Made by a program: the position numbers and the translations under genes. Below, in pieces: positions 25,104-29,988 of a DNA stretch of 29,988 nt; within the stretch, counting starts at the first letter, position 1; each line of letters starts with the position of its first letter. Source of the stretch: PSRI01 sp041484195 (lineage in GTDB: Bacteria; Bacteroidota; Bacteroidia; Chitinophagales; Chitinophagaceae); assembly GCA_041484195.1 (NCBI GenBank), contig JBGPHC010000041.1:1-29988 (forward strand), written 5' to 3'. The notes beneath the pieces were generated by a model. That model made no database searches and was not told where the DNA came from. It saw only the letters and a program-made list of their open reading frames with translations.

Positions 25104-27872
25104 ATGAAGAATAAACGTCGCAAATTTAAGCGAAATTATCCATTTACCTTTACTATACTGCTGCTCATCACCGCAATAACGTACAAGGGAAGGGCAAATG
25201 ATCATTGGGGCCTTTCTTTTGACAATTCTTTAACAGCGATACAAGATACTATTCCTGTGCCGGTTGACAGCACACATCTCAAAGATTCGATTCCACAAAA
25301 ACAAGACAGCATTTCCCATCTCAGGGAAAATGACAGCACGCGCCGAATTGTGAAAGTGGACACATTCGACCTCAAGATCTCCAAAGATTCCATAGACGCG
25401 CCGGTTGATTATAGTGCTGCCGATTCTATGGTATTGGACGTTGCCACAAAAAAGATTTACTTGTATGGCAAGACGGACGTGAAGTACAAAGACGTTCATC
25501 TCACGGCCCCCGAAATAGCTTTCGACCAGCAGACTCAGATGGTGAAAGCCCGGATGAAACTGGATACGGCCGGTAAAGTATTGGGACAGGCGAGGCTGGT
25601 TCAGAACCAGACCACCACAGTCAGTGATAGCCTGGAATTCAATTTCAAAACCCTCAAGGGCCTCACGCATAGTACCTATTTCCAGGAGGATGAGCTATTC
25701 AACTATGCGGAAAAAGTGAAGAAGGTTGACGCGCAGACCTTTTATGCCTACAGGGGAAGATTCACGACCTGCAACCTCGACACGCCTCACTTTGCTTTCA
25801 GAGCCAAGAGAATAAAATATATAAATGGGAAAGTGGCGATCACCGGACCGGTAGGGGTGGAATTTGAAGGTGTACCCATTCTACCCGTTGTGCTCCCTTT
25901 CGGAATATTTCCCTTGGCGCATGGACGCCATTCGGGCTTGTTGCCTCCACAGCTTACCGTAACCGAAGACTATGGCCTTGGGCTCGAAGGCCTCGGATAT
26001 TATAAGGTGATCAATGACAATTTCGATATCACGTTCCGGTCAGACTTGTATTCCTATGGCAGTTGGCGACTCAATATCTCGCCGACCTATAGGGTAAGGT
26101 ATAAATATAGTGGTAGCCTCACCTTCAGTTTACAGAATACCCATCTCAATTTTAAGGACGATCCTGATTTCGTGAAGAACAGGAGTTTCTTTATTACCTG
26201 GAGTCATCGTACCGACAGCAAGGCCAGGCCGGGAGTGAGCTTTTCTGCTAACGTCAACGCAGGATCGAGCAGCTATCTTCGAAATGTGCCTAACAATTCA
26301 TATCTGAATCAATCAAATAACCCCGGGTATCAATATAGCCAGCCGACTAATTTCACGAACCAGTTGAGTTCTTCCATATCCTATCAAAAATCATGGATCG
26401 GGAAGCCTTACAATTTATCCATCAACCTCAACCATAACCAAAATACCAACAGCAAGTTGGTTAACCTCAATTTGCCAGATGTGAATTTTAATGTGAATAC
26501 AATTTATCCCCTTCAGCCCAGGGAATTAGTAGGGTCCGGCAAATGGTACCAGAAGCTTGGGATTGGCTACACGGGCAGCATCAGGAACCAAATATCTTTC
26601 TACGATACCGCATTCAATTTTAAACAACTCATCGACACGCTTCAATGGGGAGCCCAGCACAGCATCCCTGTAAGTCTGGCCCTTCCTCAATTTGGTCCTT
26701 TCCAGATTTCACCAGGTTTCAGTTACCAGGAACGCTGGTATTCACAAAAATTCAACCGCAGCTGGAATGATACGGCCAAAAAAGTGGATACTTCCATTAC
26801 CAAAGGATTCTATACGGCCAGGGACATATCCTTGTCCATATCCTTGAGCACGGCGATTTATGGGACATTTCAATTCAAGAATAAAGGATCGGGAATCCAG
26901 GCCATCCGTCATGTAATCAGGCCACAGATCAGCATGAGTTACAGGCCCGACCTGAATAGCCCATTCTATTACCGGACACAGATTGACACCACTAAGAGAA
27001 CGCAGGTATACTCAGTTTTTGACGGAAGCATGTACGGAGCATTTGGCCAGGGACGCTCGGGGAGCATTGGTTTCGGAATTGATAATTACCTGGAGGCAAA
27101 AATAAAATCGAAAAAAGATACGGGAGAGAATGCCATCAAGAAAGTAAAATTGATTGATGGGTTCGGATTCAATGGCGGGTACAATTTCCTGGATACTTCT
27201 TTTTATAAGCTGAGTCAGATCAATTTCTACCTGAGGAGTGTACTATTTGAAAAAATAAATATAACTGCATCCACCAACCTGGATCCCTACCAGGTTGACA
27301 GCGCTGGGTATAGGATACCCAAATTTGCATGGCACGACAAATTCTCATTAGGAAGAATTACCAATGGAAGCCTGTCCATTTCAAGTTCTTTCAAGAGCAA
27401 GAATAAAAAGGATGCTAATAAGAAACCAGCCCAGGAACAATACGATAATTATGATAACCTGACTGAAGACCAGGTTCAATCGCAATTGAATTATATAAGA
27501 TCAAACCCCGCTGAGTTCGTCGATTTTAATGTTCCCTGGAATTTGAATGTGTCCTATTCCTTGAGCTTTTCCAAGGTTCCAAAACCCGACTATTCCGGAT
27601 TTGCCACCCAGTTCACGTCTAACCTGCAATTCAATGGCGATTTCAGCCTTACGGAAAAATGGAAATTGGGCACCAACGGCTATTATGATTTCAGGGCTAA
27701 GAATATTCCCAGCCTAACGATGTTCATCACGCGTGAAATGCACTGCTGGCAGATGTCCATAAATGTGACTCCTGTGGGGCTCAGGCGTTCCTTTAGTATC
27801 TCCCTGAGTCCTAAATCAGGACTGTTGCGTGATCTGAAGGTGAACCGTACACGAAGTTTCTCCAGCCAATGA
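25104..27872 (+). CDS. lptD: LPS-assembly outer-membrane protein LptD family
   Basis: LptD is the outer-membrane barrel that inserts lipopolysaccharide into the outer leaflet. The 922-residue chain begins with a basic, then hydrophobic export signal (MKNKRRKFKRNYPFTFTILL). An OstA/LptA-like domain spans about 100-235, with the LptD hallmark TTCNLDTPHFAFRAKRI (221-237) and GVPILPVVLPFGIFPL after it. A long region of alternating aromatic strands (about 260-900) forms the barrel. ATG 25104 is preferred over upstream in-frame ATGs at 25032 and 25080 because it alone starts the signal peptide. A TATTTTTG box at 25085-25092 would give a very short leader. Only the first cysteine pair region is obvious, so disulfides differ from E. 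coli. Confidence 0.9.
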   Translation: MKNKRRKFKRNYPFTFTILLLITAITYKGRANDHWGLSFDNSLTAIQDTIPVPVDSTHLKDSIPQKQDSISHLRENDSTRRIVKVDTFDLKISKDSIDAPVDYSAADSMVLDVATKKIYLYGKTDVKYKDVHLTAPEIAFDQQTQMVKARMKLDTAGKVLGQARLVQNQTTTVSDSLEFNFKTLKGLTHSTYFQEDELFNYAEKVKKVDAQTFYAYRGRFTTCNLDTPHFAFRAKRIKYINGKVAITGPVGVEFEGVPILPVVLPFGIFPLAHGRHSGLLPPQLTVTEDYGLGLEGLGYYKVINDNFDITFRSDLYSYGSWRLNISPTYRVRYKYSGSLTFSLQNTHLNFKDDPDFVKNRSFFITWSHRTDSKARPGVSFSANVNAGSSSYLRNVPNNSYLNQSNNPGYQYSQPTNFTNQLSSSISYQKSWIGKPYNLSINLNHNQNTNSKLVNLNLPDVNFNVNTIYPLQPRELVGSGKWYQKLGIGYTGSIRNQISFYDTAFNFKQLIDTLQWGAQHSIPVSLALPQFGPFQISPGFSYQERWYSQKFNRSWNDTAKKVDTSITKGFYTARDISLSISLSTAIYGTFQFKNKGSGIQAIRHVIRPQISMSYRPDLNSPFYYRTQIDTTKRTQVYSVFDGSMYGAFGQGRSGSIGFGIDNYLEAKIKSKKDTGENAIKKVKLIDGFGFNGGYNFLDTSFYKLSQINFYLRSVLFEKINITASTNLDPYQVDSAGYRIPKFAWHDKFSLGRITNGSLSISSSFKSKNKKDANKKPAQEQYDNYDNLTEDQVQSQLNYIRSNPAEFVDFNVPWNLNVSYSLSFSKVPKPDYSGFATQFTSNLQFNGDFSLTEKWKLGTNGYYDFRAKNIPSLTMFITREMHCWQMSINVTPVGLRRSFSISLSPKSGLLRDLKVNRTRSFSSQ

Positions 27873-27926
27873 GTCCGCAAATATGGCCTCATACCTGATT
27901 GCACATCCTTCAAAACCGGCCATCCA

Positions 27927-28676
27927 TTAATTTAATTCTGGTGCCTTCGTTTCATAATAATGCTCCATGACGCCAAATACGAGGGACTTCAATTCGGTAG
28001 CGGTCTGTCCGGGTCTTATCGGAATGGGTTCCAGGAAATGCATCTCCATTTTTGAGGGCCAAAGGAAGAATTTCTTATCCCAGGGCAGGACTTTCCGTGT
28101 ATTAAAAAGCAGTGCTGGCATGATGGGTTTCCCGGTGTCGATAGCCAGCCTGAAAGCGCCGTCATGAAATTCCTTCAGGGGTTTGCCGGTCTTGTTCCTG
28201 GTTCCTTCGGGATAAATGCACATGTGCATACCGGTTTGGAGTACCTGCTTCATCTTCGAAAAGCTTTCCTTGCGGCTTGCTTCACTTTTCCTGTCAACCA
28301 GCACGGAGCCCCGTTTATAGATTATTCCGAACAGTGGGATTCTGACCATTTCAATTTTAGCAATCGTTTTATTGGGGCCTGGAATCTGAGGCGTGGTTAT
28401 GGGCACATCCATGAAGGAATTATGGTTGGTGGTGACAATATAATTCTGCCCCTTAGTAAAATTGCCCCTTCCTCTTACAATGATCCTGCAACCGATCAGG
28501 AACAGAAAGACATCCATCCAGATTTTTGAAATGCGTCGGAATATTTCTGTACCCCTGGGTTCTTTCATGAAATTGGTCAGCCAAATGGGGATCACCGCGA
28601 CCAACAGAGTGCCGGCAAAGATGATCAGTGCCCAGGTGGCAAAAATCCGGCCCAATATATTCTTAATTATGTTCAT
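27927..28676 (-). CDS. 1-acyl-sn-glycerol-3-phosphate acyltransferase (PlsC family)
   Basis: PlsC enzymes add the second acyl chain to lysophosphatidic acid at the inner membrane. The 249-residue protein has an N-terminal membrane segment (about 12-34). The catalytic HX4D motif appears as NHNSFMD (His85, Asp90). The substrate-binding PEGTRNKTGKP (156-166) lies at the expected distance. It is convergent with lptD over a 54-base gap and lies 57 bases downstream of ung on the same strand, so it may be co-transcribed with ung. It could also act on other lysolipids, such as ornithine lipid precursors. Confidence 0.95.
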   Translation of the reverse strand: MNIIKNILGRIFATWALIIFAGTLLVAVIPIWLTNFMKEPRGTEIFRRISKIWMDVFLFLIGCRIIVRGRGNFTKGQNYIVTTNHNSFMDVPITTPQIPGPNKTIAKIEMVRIPLFGIIYKRGSVLVDRKSEASRKESFSKMKQVLQTGMHMCIYPEGTRNKTGKPLKEFHDGAFRLAIDTGKPIMPALLFNTRKVLPWDKKFFLWPSKMEMHFLEPIPIRPGQTATELKSLVFGVMEHYYETKAPELN

Positions 28677-28733
28677 CTGGTTAAACTCAAACCCGGCCGC
28701 CCATCAAGATCATCGGGCCCGAGGAATCTATTT

Positions 28734-29414
28734 TTATGCGCCCAGTTTCCAATCCACAGGATCCGTCCCATCCTGCCTCAGCAATTCATTGGTTTTCGAA
28801 AAATGTTTGCAACCAAAAAATCCCTTGTCGGCAGAAAAAGGAGAAGGGTGGGCAGCCTTTAAAACATGATGTTTGGTTTCGTCAATCAATGACTGTTTTT
28901 CCTGGGCAAATTTTCCCCATAATAAGAAAACAATTCCAGTCCTGAGCCCCGATATTTTTTTGATCACCTCGTCGGTAAATTCTGTCCATCCGATCTTTGA
29001 ATGGCTGAGAGGTTCATTGGCTCTGACGGTCAGCGCGGCATTGAGGAGCAGTACACCTTGTTCAGCCCAATGGGAAAGGTTGCCTGATCTGGCTGACATT
29101 CCGATTCCGATATCATTTTGTATTTCCTTGAAAATATTAACCAGTGATGGAGGAGGAGGAACCCCATCCGGAACTGAAAAACAGAGTCCCTGCGCCTGAC
29201 CTGCTCCGTGATAAGGATCCTGGCCCAGCAATACCACTTTCACCTTGTCAAATGGAGTCTTATTAAATGCGTTAAAGATGAGTGAGCCGGGCGGGTAAAT
29301 CTGTTTCCCTGCGGCTTTCTCAGTCCTGAGGAAGGTGACAATCTGCTGGAAATAAGGTTTGGAAAATTCAGTTTTCAGCACTTCTTTCCAACCAGGTTCT
29401 ATTTTTACATCCAT
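28734..29414 (-). CDS. ung: Uracil-DNA glycosylase, family 1
   Basis: Ung removes uracil from DNA by hydrolysing the N-glycosidic bond, starting base-excision repair. The 226-residue protein shows the water-activating motif GQDPYH (64-69, catalytic Asp66), the PPPPSLVNIFKEI segment (87-98), LLLNAALTV (122-130) and the minor-groove HPSPFSA loop (189-195, His189). Length matches the E. coli enzyme. It starts just left of the tRNA-fragment region, with its start codon facing away from it. Confidence 0.97.
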   Translation of the reverse strand: MDVKIEPGWKEVLKTEFSKPYFQQIVTFLRTEKAAGKQIYPPGSLIFNAFNKTPFDKVKVVLLGQDPYHGAGQAQGLCFSVPDGVPPPPSLVNIFKEIQNDIGIGMSARSGNLSHWAEQGVLLLNAALTVRANEPLSHSKIGWTEFTDEVIKKISGLRTGIVFLLWGKFAQEKQSLIDETKHHVLKAAHPSPFSADKGFFGCKHFSKTNELLRQDGTDPVDWKLGA

Positions 29415-29429
29415 GTAAGCTGCTTCCAG

Positions 29430-29460
29430 TTTGGCTGCAAACTAAAAAAAATTATCTTTG
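29430..29460 (+). promoter_or_regulatory. Bacteroidota-type promoter upstream of tRNA fragment
   Basis: TTTG at 29430-29433, a 19-base spacer and TATCTTTG at 29453-29460 give an exact TTTG-N19-TAnnTTTG match to the main Bacteroidota sigma factor promoter. Transcription would start near 29467 and run right, about 88 bases before the tRNA 5' end. It faces away from ung, so it fits a tRNA gene promoter that survived after the tRNA body was displaced. Confidence 0.65.
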
Positions 29461-29554
29461 CGCCGGTATTTATCATCAGTCCGATTCAGGAAGATGCTAC
29501 CAGCCTTGATACTGAAGATTGATAAAGAAATTGGGAGTATTTCCCATTTATATT

Positions 29555-29576
29555 GGTCCCGTAGCTCAGTTGGATA
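29555..29576 (+). pseudogene. tRNA 5' fragment, copy 1, broken in the D-loop
   Basis: The 22 bases read as a tRNA start: acceptor strand GGTCCCG (29555-29561), TA at positions 8-9, D-stem GCTC and D-loop AGTTGGATA with the conserved GG. The expected GAGC closing the D-stem is missing; a CCTG palindrome follows at once. No anticodon or T-arm is present, so isotype cannot be read. An arginine tRNA is possible from remembered similar starts. Confidence 0.8.
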
Positions 29577-29596
29577 CCTGCCTGCCGGCAGGCAGG
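29577..29596. repeat. 20-base perfect palindrome, copy 1
   Basis: CCTGCCTGCCGGCAGGCAGG is a perfect 10-bp inverted repeat made of CCTG and CAGG steps. It sits exactly where the tRNA D-stem should close. Similar CCTGCC/GGCAGG palindromes are, as I recall, frequent intergenic repeats in some bacterial groups; this is unchecked. Confidence 0.8.
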
Positions 29597-29615
29597 GGGC
29601 GGCGGGAAAGCGGTT

Positions 29616-29966
29616 ATGGTTTCTGTATATGTCATAAAAAGTCAGGTTCATCATCGATTTTACGTCGGGATGAGTGAAGATGTAAATAGGAAACTGAAAG
29701 AACACAATAGCGGCAAAACAAAATCTACAAAGGGTTTTGCACCCTGGGAAATTGTCTTCATAGAGGAGTATCAAACCAGAGCAGAAGCAAGAAAAAGAGA
29801 AAAATGGTTAAAAAGTGGAATAGGCAAGGAGTTTATTAAAGCATATTGGTCCCGTAGCTCAGTTGGATACCTGCCGGCAGGCAGGGGGCGGCGGGAAAGC
29901 GGTTATGGTTTCTGTATATGTCATAAAAAGTCAGGTTCATCATCGATTTTACGTCGGGATGAGTGA
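29616..29966 (+). CDS. Small GIY-YIG endonuclease with tRNA-encoded C-terminus
   Basis: The first 75 or so residues form a single GIY-YIG (URI-type) nuclease domain: VYVI and FYVG replace the GIY and YIG motifs, RKLKEHNSG holds the catalytic-type Arg, and AEARKREKWLKSG holds the catalytic Glu. Residues 79-84 (SRSSVG) are encoded by the next tRNA fragment (29848-29867). In an intact tRNA the next codon would be TAG, ending the protein at 84 residues. Here the tRNA is broken, so the frame runs on for 32 residues, out of frame with the second gene copy, to the TGA at 29964. The family's cellular role is poorly known; single-domain members are common in Bacteroidota. Confidence 0.75.
   Translation: MVSVYVIKSQVHHRFYVGMSEDVNRKLKEHNSGKTKSTKGFAPWEIVFIEEYQTRAEARKREKWLKSGIGKEFIKAYWSRSSVGYLPAGRGRRESGYGFCICHKKSGSSSILRRDE
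29848..29869 (+). pseudogene. tRNA 5' fragment, copy 2, broken in the D-loop
   Basis: These 22 bases are identical to the fragment at 29555 and are again followed by a CCTG palindrome instead of the D-stem closing strand. They also encode the last residues of the GIY-YIG protein in the same orientation. The intact tRNA would be expected after the last unit, beyond the window. Confidence 0.8.
29870..29885. repeat. 16-base palindrome variant, copy 2
   Basis: CCTGCCGGCAGGCAGG lacks one CCTG relative to the first copy, so the palindrome is now 12 bases with an extra CAGG. The step-wise length change suggests slippage at the hairpin. Confidence 0.75.
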
Positions 29967-29988
29967 AGATGTAAATAGGAAACTGAAA
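29905..29988 (+). CDS. GIY-YIG endonuclease, second copy, cut by window end
   Basis: The frame starting at the ATG at 29905 repeats the first 28 codons of the gene at 29616 without a single base change, including VYVI and FYVG. It runs off the window. It is shifted one base relative to the reading frame of the upstream copy, so the two are not one long protein. Confidence 0.7.
   Translation, partial: MVSVYVIKSQVHHRFYVGMSEDVNRKLK

Larger units (their letters stand above)
29550..29988 (+). repeat. Tandem unit: tRNA 5' end plus palindrome plus GIY-YIG gene
   Basis: A unit of about 290 bases begins at the tRNA 5' end (29555), includes a palindrome and a GIY-YIG gene, and begins again at 29848. 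The second copy reaches the window end incomplete. The copies differ only by one 4-base CCTG in the palindrome. After that indel 119 bases (29581-29699 and 29870-29988) are identical to the last base. Junctions share ATATT followed by the tRNA start. This is either a recent tandem duplication or a sequence end caused by an unresolved repeat. Confidence 0.85.

Noticed and set aside
29442..29774. 110-residue minus-strand ORF over the tRNA and GIY-YIG region
   Set aside because: It lies antisense to the tRNA fragment, palindrome and nuclease start, with no recognisable domain.
29616..29966. The 32-residue C-terminal tail of the GIY-YIG protein as a real domain
   Set aside because: The tail is the second copy's palindrome and gene start read in another frame; the natural end would be the tRNA-supplied TAG.

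Overview
The window reads as chromosomal DNA of a member of the Bacteroidota, most likely a Chitinophagaceae-like bacterium. The reasons are an LptD-family protein and an OstA-like protein of Bacteroidota type, genes with no visible Shine-Dalgarno sequence, several TAnnTTTG -7 promoter boxes (one with a correctly spaced TTTG), and a fused SpmA-SpmB protein in a non-sporulating setting. This assignment rests on recognising protein families by eye; no database search was run.

Layout: (1) 1-701 is non-coding and repeat-rich. It holds an array of six related hairpins, a 177-base direct repeat and a CACAAAGG-type element. (2) 702-1805 (minus) is the ATPase YchF. (3) 1806-2632 is a gene-poor stretch with one doubtful ORF. 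(4) 2633-18106 (plus) is a complete nuoA-N operon for proton-pumping NADH:quinone oxidoreductase (complex I), with nuoC and nuoD fused. Sequence details throughout resemble the Escherichia coli 13-subunit enzyme: the fusion, the N7 cluster in NuoG and the NuoF C-terminus. (5) 18248-19486 (plus) is a fused SpmA-SpmB membrane protein. (6) 19575-25014 (minus) is an envelope cluster: amidase, MCE/MlaD protein, OstA-like protein, NhaA antiporter and a small barrel-like protein. LptD (25104-27872) is divergent from it. (7) 27927-29414 (minus) holds a PlsC acyltransferase and uracil-DNA glycosylase. (8) 29430-29988 is the most unusual part. A good Bacteroidota promoter leads into a tRNA gene cut off in its D-loop, followed by a CCTG/CAGG palindrome and a small GIY-YIG nuclease gene. 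The last codons of that nuclease are the 5' end of a second copy of the same tRNA fragment. The unit then repeats until the sequence stops.

The genes make two functional blocks: energy conservation (Nuo, with NhaA using ion gradients) and envelope construction (LptD, OstA-like, MCE, amidase, PlsC). Two flanking regions are built of repeats. The right-hand one, a tRNA-fragment/GIY-YIG tandem unit, is the best candidate for an undescribed system.
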